13,548 bases of DNA from Clostridiales bacterium UBA4717 (GTDB lineage Bacteria > Bacillota > Clostridia > Oscillospirales > CAG-272). The number at the start of each line of letters is the position of its first letter. The first letter of the stretch is position 1. A program made the position numbers and the translations under genes. Under the pieces are notes generated by a model that was not told where the DNA came from, ran no database searches, and was given only the letters and a program-made list of their open reading frames with translations. Below are positions 6,520 to 13,410 of the stretch, piece by piece. The DNA lies in assembly GCA_002404395.1 (NCBI GenBank), contig DHJP01000075.1, positions 1-13,548 on the forward strand. The letters are read 5' to 3'.

Positions 6520-6558
6520 AGCGTGAAAGTGTGGTCTCAAATTTCACGCTCACTTTTT
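6520..6558 (+). terminator. Terminator-like hairpin between the substrate gene and the sortase gene
   Basis: AGCGTGAAA (6520-6528) and TTTCACGCT (6542-6550) form a perfect 9-bp stem with a 13-nt loop, then CAC and TTTTT (6554-6558). It begins 12 nt after the substrate stop. Partial readthrough would give much substrate and little sortase, or it may act as a sortase attenuator. Confidence 0.7.
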
Positions 6559-6579
6559 GGGTCGGCTTCGCCGACATGA
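6523..6579 (+). CDS. Possible 18-residue leader ORF overlapping the terminator before the sortase
   Basis: GTG at 6523 lies 4 nt after GGAGG (6514-6518), the only good Shine-Dalgarno in this gap. The frame runs 18 codons to TGA at 6577-6579, passing through both arms of the terminator stem and the mini-hairpin and ending 8 nt before the sortase ATG. Ribosomes here would melt the terminator. There is no homology evidence, and the GGAGG-GTG spacing is short, so this is tentative. Confidence 0.22.
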   Translation: MKVWSQISRSLFGSASPT

Positions 6580-6587
6580 AGATTAAC
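6559..6587 (+). promoter_or_regulatory. Start-proximal mini-hairpin element, copy C
   Basis: Core GGGTCGGCTTCGCCGA forms a perfect 6-bp stem GTCGGC-TTC-GCCGAC (6561-6575). Compared with copy A, two stem pairs are swapped with compensation (C-G to G-C and C-G to T-A). The U-tract ends immediately before it, and the ATG at 6588 is 12 nt after the stem, the same spacing as in copies A and B. The linker has only a weak GAAG 6 nt before the ATG. Confidence 0.6.
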
Positions 6588-7268
6588 ATGAAAAAAGCAT
6601 TAAAGGCTTTGCTCATGTTGGTTCCGTCGTTCTGCTTGACTTTAGCGGTAATCTTTTTTACCGACTATGCATATCGGGCGTTTCTAAAGATCCCGGCGGT
6701 TTCGCTCGCGATAAGTGCCGGTGATCGTATTTCAACGACTTCCGAGGCAACTTCCGATATTGCTTTTACCGTAAATAACAAGTCAGACAACGATCAGATC
6801 TCAGGAATTGAATATACCGATGCAGAATTTCCGGTTAAAATCCCATATGGCTCACAATGGGCTGTGCTCAATGTTGACTCGTGGGAAACGCGTGATATCC
6901 CGGTATATTTCGGTGATACGGATTCGATACTGCTAATGGGAGCCGGACAGTGGTTCGGCTCCCGTTTTTGCGGTCAGAACAAAACCTGTATTCTCTCCGC
7001 ACACGTCATGACCTATTTTTACGAGATCGAAGATACCGAGCCCGGCGACACGGTAACGATGGATACAACATACGGCAAATACACTTACGAAGTTTCGGAA
7101 AAATTCGTTTTTTCGGAAAACGACCCCTCACCGATGTTTGAGGATTACGGCACCGACACACTATTCATGTACACCTGCTATCCGAGAACGAACGGAATCA
7201 ACCGCACATATCAGCGTGCCGCGCTCGTCTGCCTGCTTAAGGAGGGAACAGTATATGAAAAAGACTAA
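6588..7268 (+). CDS. Sortase, class D-like
   Basis: 226 residues. A membrane-anchored cysteine transpeptidase that cleaves a sorting motif after Thr and joins the protein to the cell wall. An N-terminal signal-anchor spans residues about 7-25, then a linker with Ser/Thr/Asp, then the sortase beta-barrel from about 80. Catalytic residues are His139 in LSAHVMTYF, Cys197 in LFMYTCYP, and Arg206 or Arg210 in NRTYQRAALV. The GAGQWFGS and TCYP segments fit class D-like enzymes better than class A or B. Extra cysteines at 128 and 134 lie just before the catalytic His and are unusual. ATG 6588 is preferred (GAAG 6 nt upstream and conserved distance from the mini-hairpin); ATG 6576 is in frame and would add MKIN. 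The gene overlaps the next by 14 bp. Its probable substrate is the gene just upstream. Confidence 0.9.
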   Translation: MKKALKALLMLVPSFCLTLAVIFFTDYAYRAFLKIPAVSLAISAGDRISTTSEATSDIAFTVNNKSDNDQISGIEYTDAEFPVKIPYGSQWAVLNVDSWETRDIPVYFGDTDSILLMGAGQWFGSRFCGQNKTCILSAHVMTYFYEIEDTEPGDTVTMDTTYGKYTYEVSEKFVFSENDPSPMFEDYGTDTLFMYTCYPRTNGINRTYQRAALVCLLKEGTVYEKD

Positions 7269-8160
7269 ACTGCTCTCCTTGTTTTCGGCGTTAAGCGCGC
7301 TTTTGGCAGTGCTTTGCCTGACCGCAACACTTCCCTGCTTTTACCTCTCAAGCATATTCCGGAGCAAGGAGCACTTTGACAGTCTTATTGCAGAAAATCT
7401 GAATATTGATGAAATACGCAGTTATACAGAAAAAGCGATTTCCGACTGTGCTTCAAGATATTCTTTTCCCGCCGAAGAGCTGATCGCTACTGCCGAAAGT
7501 ATTGATTACGCTTCGCTTTGCGCCGAATACATATCAATGTATACCGACGCGGTGCTCAACGCCAAAGAAATGCCGCAGATCTCGACAGACAGCGACATAT
7601 TTACAGCGGCGATAGATTCAAACTATCAGAACAGCTTACGCCGCGAAGTATTTGAACTTGCGGAAAATCGCAGACTGCTTTCCGCAAGACTTGCCGAAAC
7701 AGTCACTGCAAATGTATCCGCACTCTCGGTGGGTCTGATCTTCGGCACGCTTCAAAAAGCAGTCCCGGAGCTTGTGAAGCTCGCATGGATAAAACAACTC
7801 TTCCCGCTCTTCCTTGCCCTGTTTGTACTATTCTCCGGCTTGTCAATATGCTTCTCCCGCAACCGTGCTAAACTACTGTATTTTTTCAGCATGGCTTTGT
7901 TTGCCGTCACATTGATATATGCTGTCCCGTTTGAATTTTTGAGTCTGAAAGCGCTTCCGCGCGCTTTTAACCTGAATCCGGGCGCGACGTTGACCTATAT
8001 AACGGCGATCTGGGATACGCTGATAACCGCCCCGTCAAAACTCTTCATTATTGCAACCGCTGTCGCGGCAGTGCTGCACATCGCCGCCTGCATATTTGCG
8101 ATAGGTTTTCGCAGGAAATCTCAGGAGATATCAACCGTCTCCGAAATGCAAAGCAAATGA
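7255..8160 (+). CDS. Polytopic membrane protein of unknown function, co-expressed with the sortase
   Basis: 301 residues, not recognised. Four predicted membrane helices: residues 6-31, about 182-200, 206-229 and 262-284. Between helices 1 and 2 lies a predicted extracytoplasmic, helical, Glu/Ser-rich domain of about 145 residues with no motif I know. The C-terminus (RRKSQEISTVSEMQSK) is cytoplasmic by charge. The start is ATG 7255, 9 nt after AAGGAGG; longer in-frame openings from 7138 would lie inside the sortase gene and lack such a site. The 14-bp overlap with the sortase stop implies co-translation, so a role in sortase assembly, substrate presentation or the same surface structure is likely but inferred. 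A terminator follows 12 bp after the stop. Confidence 0.82.
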   Translation: MKKTKLLSLFSALSALLAVLCLTATLPCFYLSSIFRSKEHFDSLIAENLNIDEIRSYTEKAISDCASRYSFPAEELIATAESIDYASLCAEYISMYTDAVLNAKEMPQISTDSDIFTAAIDSNYQNSLRREVFELAENRRLLSARLAETVTANVSALSVGLIFGTLQKAVPELVKLAWIKQLFPLFLALFVLFSGLSICFSRNRAKLLYFFSMALFAVTLIYAVPFEFLSLKALPRAFNLNPGATLTYITAIWDTLITAPSKLFIIATAVAAVLHIAACIFAIGFRRKSQEISTVSEMQSK

Positions 8161-8171
8161 TAGGGGTTAAT

Positions 8172-8216
8172 CCGCAACAAAGCCTGTTTACAGCCTTTGT
8201 TGCGGCAATTTATTTT
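8172..8216 (+). terminator. Terminator of the sortase operon
   Basis: CCGCAACAAAG (8172-8182) pairs perfectly with CTTTGTTGCGG (8195-8205), and an inner CTG-TTTA-CAG extends the stem. It is followed by CAATTTATTTT, a slightly interrupted U-tract. Confidence 0.85.
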
Positions 8217-8276
8217 GACGATATTAAAATATTCACTGCGCTTTCTGACGTTTTCCTGTTTATAACTGCGAAAAGC

Positions 8277-8317
8277 AAAAATATGGAGCTGTCGGTTCAC
8301 GACAGCTCCTATTTTTT
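8277..8317. terminator. Bidirectional terminator between convergent operons
   Basis: A perfect 10-bp stem GGAGCTGTCG / CGACAGCTCC with a 5-nt loop (8285-8309), flanked by A-rich sequence on the left (AAAAATAT) and TATTTTTT on the right. It can end transcription from both sides and lies 13 bp past the stop of the minus-strand permease gene. The rest of 8161-8329 holds the other terminator and no supported gene. Confidence 0.9.
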
Positions 8318-8329
8318 ATACGTGCATTT

Positions 8330-9319
8330 TTATCTTTCCTCTCGGAAATACGGTATACCGAGTCCCTGAGGCGGCTGATTTTCCTTCTTCCTGCGCAAGC
8401 TTGAAATGATCAGCACAAGCAGTGTGACCACGTACGGCAGCATCTTGAACAGCTCCTGTGAGCTTCTTGCCAGGTTATTGATATAGAGATACATCCAATA
8501 AAGCACGCCGAACAGATAAGCTCCCCAGATCGAATTAAGCGGTCTCCATGTAGTGAAAATAACAAGCGCTACCGCGATCCAACCGAGGCTTTCAATACTG
8601 CCGTCGTTTGCCCATGTGCCCTTGATGTAGTCCATAACATAATACACGCCGCCGAGTCCGGAAATGCCCGCACCGATGCAGGTTGCAATATACTTATTTC
8701 GAGTGACATTTATACCTGCGGCATCCGCAGTCGCAGGGTTTTCTCCGACCGCACGTAGGCTGAGTCCGCGACGGCTTCTGAAGAGAAACCAATTCAACAC
8801 AATTGCGGCAATTATCGCAAGATATACCATGAAACCGTATGAAAACAGCACCTGACCGATCACGCCGGTCGTTTTTGAAAACGGAAGTTTTGCTCTGAAT
8901 GCGGCGCTGGTTATCGGCACACTGATCTGACCGACGCCGCCTGCCAGCTTGTTGAGCGATCCGCCGAAAAAGTTGGCAACGCCCGAGCCGAATATCGTTA
9001 GGGTCAAACCGGTAACATTCTGGTTGGCGCGCAGGGTTATCGTCAAAAAGCTGTATATCAAACCGCCGAGCGCAGCGGCGGCAAAACCGCACACAAGCGC
9101 AATCAGCACGCACATAAAGACGCTCGGAGCTTCGGTCGATTTCTCGTAGAAGAAAACTCCCACAAGGCTTGCAATACCGCCGAGATACATAATTCCCGGG
9201 ACACCGAGATTAAGATTTCCTGACTTTTCGGTAAGAATCTCACCGAGAGAGCCGAACATGATGACCGTGCCGAATACGATCGCCGCCTGCAGCAGCGAAA
9301 CAATTGACGAAAGGCTCAT
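8330..9319 (-). CDS. ABC transporter permease, BMP/nucleoside (NupQ-like) family
   Basis: 329 residues, the second of two different permeases of the importer and probably half of a heterodimeric channel. It belongs to the RbsC-like branched permease superfamily. GEILTEKSGNLNLGVPGIMYLGG near the N-terminus is the characteristic substrate-path motif, followed by RANQNVTGLTLTIFGSGV and VGENPATADAAGINV, the coupling-helix region that contacts the ATPase. Eight to ten hydrophobic helices are evident. The protein ends in a basic tail (RRKKENQ). It starts 2 nt after the stop of the other permease (TAA-TA-ATG), with AAAGGGGG upstream inside that gene. It is last in the operon and is followed by the 8277-8317 terminator. 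Confidence 0.93.
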   Translation of the reverse strand: MSLSSIVSLLQAAIVFGTVIMFGSLGEILTEKSGNLNLGVPGIMYLGGIASLVGVFFYEKSTEAPSVFMCVLIALVCGFAAAALGGLIYSFLTITLRANQNVTGLTLTIFGSGVANFFGGSLNKLAGGVGQISVPITSAAFRAKLPFSKTTGVIGQVLFSYGFMVYLAIIAAIVLNWFLFRSRRGLSLRAVGENPATADAAGINVTRNKYIATCIGAGISGLGGVYYVMDYIKGTWANDGSIESLGWIAVALVIFTTWRPLNSIWGAYLFGVLYWMYLYINNLARSSQELFKMLPYVVTLLVLIISSLRRKKENQPPQGLGIPYFREER

Positions 9320-9321
9320 TA

Positions 9322-10431
9322 TTACTTGCCCCCTTTCGGATTTTTATGGCGGAATATCAGCCTGTAATTGATGAAGAATTCACTTCCGAGAATGAAGAAA
9401 AGGATCACTCCGGTAATCATTTTTGAAACATACTCATTAAGTCCGAAATCGGACGCTATCTGTACCGCGCCGCGCTCAAGGAAAGAAAGGAGCATGGAAA
9501 CGGCTATCATTACAAACGAGTTGAACTTGCTGAGCCATGCAACGATGATCGCGGTAAAGCCGTCTCCGCCAGCAGTGCTTGTCGAGATCGTATGACTTGA
9601 GCCGCTGACGGCGATAAATCCCGCTATACCGCAGATCGCACCCGAGATAAGCATGGTTCTGATGATAACGGTCTTGACGTTAATTCCCGCATAGCGCGCG
9701 GTATTTTCGCTCTCGCCGACTACCGCTATCTCGTATCCCTGCTTGGTATATTTAAGATATAAAAACATCAGAACAGCCAATCCGAGCACTATAAGCAAGT
9801 TAAGCATATATTGCTGTCCGAATACCTTGGGAAACCACCCTTGCTTTTTCGCTTGGTTAATTATTCCGACTGTATTCGAACCGAACGGATGCTCCCATTT
9901 TGCCACGAAAAACGAAGTGATCTGTATTGCCACATAGTTCATCATCAATGTAAACAACGTCTCATTCGTATTCCATCTTGCTTTGAATATCGCCGGGATA
10001 AGTCCCCAAAGCGCGCCTGCAAGCAGGCTTGAAACTGCCATTGCGGCAAACAGCAGGGGCGTAGGCAGATCCTTAAGATAGATCATGCAGGCGGCGGTAG
10101 CTATACCGCCGACAAGGATCTGACCCTCGGCTCCGATATTCCAAAAACGCATTTTGAATGCCGGAGCAAGTCCGATAGCCACACACAAAAGCATCATCGA
10201 ATCGCGAAGCGTGACCCAAATGCGCTTTTCGGTCCCGAAGGCACCGGCAAACATTGCCTTAAACACCTTTATCGGGTTAAGCTTTGTAATTGAATATATG
10301 ATAAGCGCAGAAACCAAAAACGCCAAAATGATCGCCGCCGCACGCACGAGCAGTGAACGATACCAGGGCGACTCATTGCGCTTAGCGATCCTGACGAACG
10401 GCTCACGTTTATGATGGGTATGCTCAGTCAT
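9322..10431 (-). CDS. ABC transporter permease, BMP/nucleoside (NupP-like) family
   Basis: 369 residues, the first permease of the importer. A basic cytoplasmic N-terminus of about 28 residues with HTHH is followed by about nine to ten membrane helices. Family motifs are MRFWNIGAEGQILVGG, NTNETLFTLMMNYVA, VGESENTARYAGINVKT (the ATPase coupling loop) and GGDGFTAIIVAWLSKFNS. These match the longer of the two permeases in NupABC/YufOPQ-type purine nucleoside importers. ATG 10431 has AGGAGG 9 nt upstream and overlaps the ATPase stop by 8 bp (ATGACTGA), so the two genes are translationally coupled. Nothing odd is visible. Confidence 0.93.
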   Translation of the reverse strand: MTEHTHHKREPFVRIAKRNESPWYRSLLVRAAAIILAFLVSALIIYSITKLNPIKVFKAMFAGAFGTEKRIWVTLRDSMMLLCVAIGLAPAFKMRFWNIGAEGQILVGGIATAACMIYLKDLPTPLLFAAMAVSSLLAGALWGLIPAIFKARWNTNETLFTLMMNYVAIQITSFFVAKWEHPFGSNTVGIINQAKKQGWFPKVFGQQYMLNLLIVLGLAVLMFLYLKYTKQGYEIAVVGESENTARYAGINVKTVIIRTMLISGAICGIAGFIAVSGSSHTISTSTAGGDGFTAIIVAWLSKFNSFVMIAVSMLLSFLERGAVQIASDFGLNEYVSKMITGVILFFILGSEFFINYRLIFRHKNPKGGK

Positions 10432-11965
10432 TGTTTCCGTCCTCCTGTACCTTCGTCATCATTAAGCCTATCTGCTCTTTTGTTGCAGTTCTTGCATCAA
10501 CGATTCCGCTGATCTTTCCGCCGCACAGCACGAGTATACGATCCGAAAGCTCCAGCAGAACGTCAAGGTCCTCTCCGACATATATTACCGCCACACCTTT
10601 GCGCTTCTGATCGTTGAGCAAATGATAAATAGTGTACGAGGTATTTATGTCAAGTCCTCTGACGGCATATGCAGTCATAAGTACTGTCGGTGCATTGGCA
10701 ATTTCACGTCCGACAAGCACCTTTTGAACATTTCCTCCCGACAAACGCCTTACCGGAGTAGACACACCCGGAGTAACGACTTCAAGCTCTTCCATAATAT
10801 TCTGCGCAAGCTTTTTGGGGTTCTTTCGGTCGGCTACGGGAGACGCGCCCGAACGATAGCTTCTGAGCATCATGTTATCGGTCATGCCCATTGAACCGAC
10901 AAGACCCATACCGAGTCTGTCCTCGGGTACAAATGACAGCGCTACACCAAGCTCACGAATTTTGAGCGGTGTCATTCCAACGAGTTCTTCGGGCTTTTCA
11001 GAGTCGGGTTCATAGTATACGATGCTGCTTCCGGCCTCGCAAGACTGAAGTCCGGCGACCGCTTCAAGCAGCTCCTTCTGTCCGCTTCCCGCTATACCGG
11101 CAATGCCGAGTATTTCACCCGAGTACGCCTCAAAGCTTACATCGTCAAGTCCTTTTACGCCGTCCTTGTTAATACAGCTGACGTGCTCAAGCTTAAGTCT
11201 CAGTTTGGGGTCTACAGGCAATTCTCTGTCGATATCAAGCTCAACCTTTTTGCCTACCATAAGCTCGGTAAGCATCATTTCGTTCGCTTCACGCGTATAT
11301 CCGCTGCCGACATACTCGCCTTTTCTTAAGACCGCATATCGGTCGGATATCGCAAGGACTTCATGAAGCTTATGAGTAATTATAATTATCGACTTACCGT
11401 CGTTTTTCATATTTCTCAGAACGTCGAACAGTTTTTCGGTCTCCTGCGGAGTAAGCACTGCGGTCGGCTCATCGAGTATCAGCACATTTGCACCGCGATA
11501 GAGCATCTTCACAATTTCAACCGTCTGCTTCTCGGATACCGACATATTGTATATCTTCTTGTCAGGGTCAAGCTCAAATCCGTACTTGTTGACAAGCTCC
11601 GTGATCTTTGCATTAAGCTCGTTTTTGTTCACGGTAGCCTTTCCGGGGAGTCCGAGCACGATGTTTTCGGCGGCGGTAAATATATCTACAAGCTTGAAAT
11701 GCTGATGTATCATGCCGATACCGAGTTCAAACGCATCTTTCGGGCTGGCAATCGTCACCGGCTCACCGTTTATACAGATTTCGCCTTCATCGGGGTAATA
11801 AATTCCCGAAAGCATATTCATAAGCGTTGTTTTTCCGCTGCCGTTCTCTCCGAGCAGGGACAATATCTCACCTTTGCATACTTCAAGATTGACATTGTGA
11901 TTTGCGATTACACTGCCGAAGCGCTTTGTAATGTTTACAAGCTTTACAGCTGACTTTTTTTCCAT
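10424..11965 (-). CDS. ABC transporter ATPase with two nucleotide-binding domains, nucleoside (NupO-like) family
   Basis: 513 residues, two tandem ABC domains that power the importer. The first is complete: Walker A GENGSGKTT (39-47), Q-loop Gln88, signature MSVSEKQ (141-147), Walker B LILDEP with Glu166 and switch His198. The second is degenerate: GIAGSGQKEL instead of Walker A, a good LSGGN signature at 408-412, and TAYAVRGLD (431-439) where relatives have a.QPTRGLD, so no catalytic Glu. The switch region reads YVGEDLD. One competent and one degenerate site is normal for RbsA/NupO-type ATPases, although loss of the QPT triad is less usual. AGGAGG lies 12 nt before ATG 11965, rather far. The start is preceded by a hairpin and U-tract (11987-12020), so expression is probably set below that of the lipoprotein gene. 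Confidence 0.95.
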   Translation of the reverse strand: MEKKSAVKLVNITKRFGSVIANHNVNLEVCKGEILSLLGENGSGKTTLMNMLSGIYYPDEGEICINGEPVTIASPKDAFELGIGMIHQHFKLVDIFTAAENIVLGLPGKATVNKNELNAKITELVNKYGFELDPDKKIYNMSVSEKQTVEIVKMLYRGANVLILDEPTAVLTPQETEKLFDVLRNMKNDGKSIIIITHKLHEVLAISDRYAVLRKGEYVGSGYTREANEMMLTELMVGKKVELDIDRELPVDPKLRLKLEHVSCINKDGVKGLDDVSFEAYSGEILGIAGIAGSGQKELLEAVAGLQSCEAGSSIVYYEPDSEKPEELVGMTPLKIRELGVALSFVPEDRLGMGLVGSMGMTDNMMLRSYRSGASPVADRKNPKKLAQNIMEELEVVTPGVSTPVRRLSGGNVQKVLVGREIANAPTVLMTAYAVRGLDINTSYTIYHLLNDQKRKGVAVIYVGEDLDVLLELSDRILVLCGGKISGIVDARTATKEQIGLMMTKVQEDGNND

Positions 11966-11986
11966 TATTCGGCGAAACCTCCTGAT

Positions 11987-12020
11987 AAAAAATGAGAAAA
12001 CACGGAACTTACGCTCCGTG
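11987..12020 (-). terminator. Terminator/attenuator between the binding-protein and ATPase genes
   Basis: Read on the minus strand: CACGGAGC-GTAA-GTTCCGTG, an 8-bp stem with one G-T pair and a GNRA-type GTAA loop, followed by TTTTCTCATTTTTT. It ends 21 nt before the ATPase ATG. It would end most transcripts after the lipoprotein gene, with readthrough supplying the ATPase and permeases. Confidence 0.75.
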
Positions 12021-12058
12021 CGTGAAACGCGATAATATCATCCGAATCAAGCAATCGA

Positions 12059-12085
12059 GGGGCTGCCGCTGACGCGGACAGCCCC
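12059..12085 (-). terminator. Strong GC hairpin just after the BMP lipoprotein gene
   Basis: GGGGCTG/CAGCCCC extended by CCGC/GCGG around a TGAC loop, with one bulged base, gives an 11-bp stem. It begins 14 nt after the lipoprotein stop. On the minus strand it has no U-run (TCGATTGC follows), so it is more likely a 3' mRNA stabiliser than a terminator by itself. Confidence 0.55.
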
Positions 12086-12099
12086 CGAATACTCAAATA

Positions 12100-13356
12100 T
12101 CAGTTGTTGGTGTTTTCGGTAATGCCGTCGATTCTGATATCGAAGCAAGGTGCGCTGCGAAGCTCAGACTCGTGGAAATAACCGTCGGAGATCATCTCAT
12201 TGCCCTCAAAGCCGTAGGTCTTGTCATAGGAAGTGAGGTGTTCGCCGCCAACGGTAAACTTGCTTGTATCAAATACATGAAGTTCGCCGCTCTTGATAGC
12301 TTCTTCAACTTCCGCAACCTTCTCGGCAGTACCGGGAGCGCAGGATGCGCCAAGCTCGGTGATGGCAACAGCGTCTCCGCTGAGACCCTCGGACCAATCT
12401 ACAACGAGGTCTTCACCCTTAAGTGCAGCGTCAAACGCGTACTTGTAGTATGCGCCCCAATTGTTGGTAGCCGAAGTAAGCGCGGCATCGGGAGCAACAG
12501 ACAGCATATCAATGTTGTAACCTATAGAATATGCGATCTTGCCTTCCTTATATGCAGCCTGAACTGCGGAAGGAGCACCGGTAGAATCGGCGTGCTGACC
12601 GATGATAACACAACCGTCAGCCATAAGAGTGTTGGCTGCCTCAGCCTCGTCGGGAATGCTGAACCAGCTGTTGGTGTAAACAACTTCCATGTATGCTTCG
12701 GGAACGATCGACTGAATGCCGAGTAAGAATGCGGTGTAGCCCGAAACGACCTCTGCGTAAGGATAAGCGCCGACATATCCGACCTTAGGATCGGTGATCT
12801 TGCCGTCATTCATAAGCTCAGCAAGCTTCATGCCTGCAACCACACCGGATACGTAACGTGCTTCGTAAACGTCGGTAAATGCGTTCTTGAAGTTCTTAAG
12901 TCCGCTGGGAGCGGCGGTATCGCCGGTAGCCGCAACGAATTCAACGTCGGGATACTCTTCGGCAGCCTGCTGCATAAAGGACTGATGACCGTAGCTGTTT
13001 GAGAAGATGTAAGTGCATCCGCTGTCAACAAGGTCTACAGCTGCGTCGTGGCAGCTTTCGTCTTCAGGAACACTGTATTTCCAAAGGATCTGATCATCTG
13101 CAATTCCGAGTTCCTTTGCAGCTCTCTTAATGCCGTCGATGTGTGCCCATGTGTAGCCTTCGTTTTCATCACCGACAAGGATGATACCGATCTTAAGTGT
13201 CTTTGCGTCGGTGGTGTCATCCGACACGGATTCGCTTTCGCTGTTGCTGTCCGAAACAGAATCCGAAACAGTATCGGAAGCATTATCCGAATTGCCGCAT
13301 GCGCAGAAAGAAACGATCATAAGTACTGCGAGAAGTAACGCAAGAACTTTCTTCAT
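12100..13356 (-). CDS. BMP-family substrate-binding lipoprotein (probable nucleoside receptor)
   Basis: 418 residues. A lipoprotein signal MKKVLALLLAVLMIVSFCAC is followed by GNSD; the second Cys is the probable lipidation site. A Ser/Asp/Glu linker of about 30 residues follows, then the BMP (PnrA-like) domain from about residue 55. The domain opens with KIGIILVGDENEGYTWAHIDGI and continues with DSGCTYIFSNSYGHQ, FVAATGDTA, VGYVGAYPYAEVVSGYTAFLLGIQ and ADGCVIIGQHADSTG. The relatives with known ligands (PnrA, BmpA, NupN) bind purine nucleosides, and the neighbouring ATPase and permeases are of that type; the ligand here is inferred. ATG 13356 is chosen because GGAGG lies 8 nt upstream; an in-frame ATG at 13371 overlaps that site. 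First gene of the operon, with a promoter at 13411-13439. Confidence 0.93.
   Translation of the reverse strand: MKKVLALLLAVLMIVSFCACGNSDNASDTVSDSVSDSNSESESVSDDTTDAKTLKIGIILVGDENEGYTWAHIDGIKRAAKELGIADDQILWKYSVPEDESCHDAAVDLVDSGCTYIFSNSYGHQSFMQQAAEEYPDVEFVAATGDTAAPSGLKNFKNAFTDVYEARYVSGVVAGMKLAELMNDGKITDPKVGYVGAYPYAEVVSGYTAFLLGIQSIVPEAYMEVVYTNSWFSIPDEAEAANTLMADGCVIIGQHADSTGAPSAVQAAYKEGKIAYSIGYNIDMLSVAPDAALTSATNNWGAYYKYAFDAALKGEDLVVDWSEGLSGDAVAITELGASCAPGTAEKVAEVEEAIKSGELHVFDTSKFTVGGEHLTSYDKTYGFEGNEMISDGYFHESELRSAPCFDIRIDGITENTNN
13250..13291 (-). repeat. 12-bp degenerate tandem repeat encoding the Ser/Asp linker of the lipoprotein
   Basis: On the plus strand, TCCGAAACAGAA, TCCGAAACAGTA, TCGGAAGCATTA and a partial TCCGAA follow each other in a 12-bp period. 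They encode SD-x-x tetrapeptides in the linker between lipid anchor and binding domain. Such repeats can change linker length without a frameshift. Confidence 0.6.
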
Positions 13357-13410
13357 TTCAAATTCCTCCAAAAATTTAATAATTATTTCGTCGCTGTTAA
13401 CGACTGTTTA

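Noticed and set aside
2212..6584. Conserved peptide L-S/G-R-L-R-R in the three start-proximal elements, with mostly third-position differences
   Set aside because: The frame is not open from a common start: copy B meets a stop right after its GTG, and the copy C leader ORF uses another frame. A GCC-rich palindrome gives R-L-R-R by itself, and paired base changes are explained better by RNA stem covariation.
8157..8369. 70-codon plus-strand ORF after the sortase operon
   Set aside because: It runs through two strong terminators and into the antisense of the permease gene, has no ribosome binding site, and has a biased composition from hairpin arms.
11363..11953. 196-codon plus-strand ORF antisense to the ATPase
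   Set aside because: Shadow ORF opposite Walker A and signature motifs; protein looks random.
12172..12726. 184-codon plus-strand ORF antisense to the BMP lipoprotein
   Set aside because: Shadow of a secure coding gene with no signal, domain or ribosome binding site.
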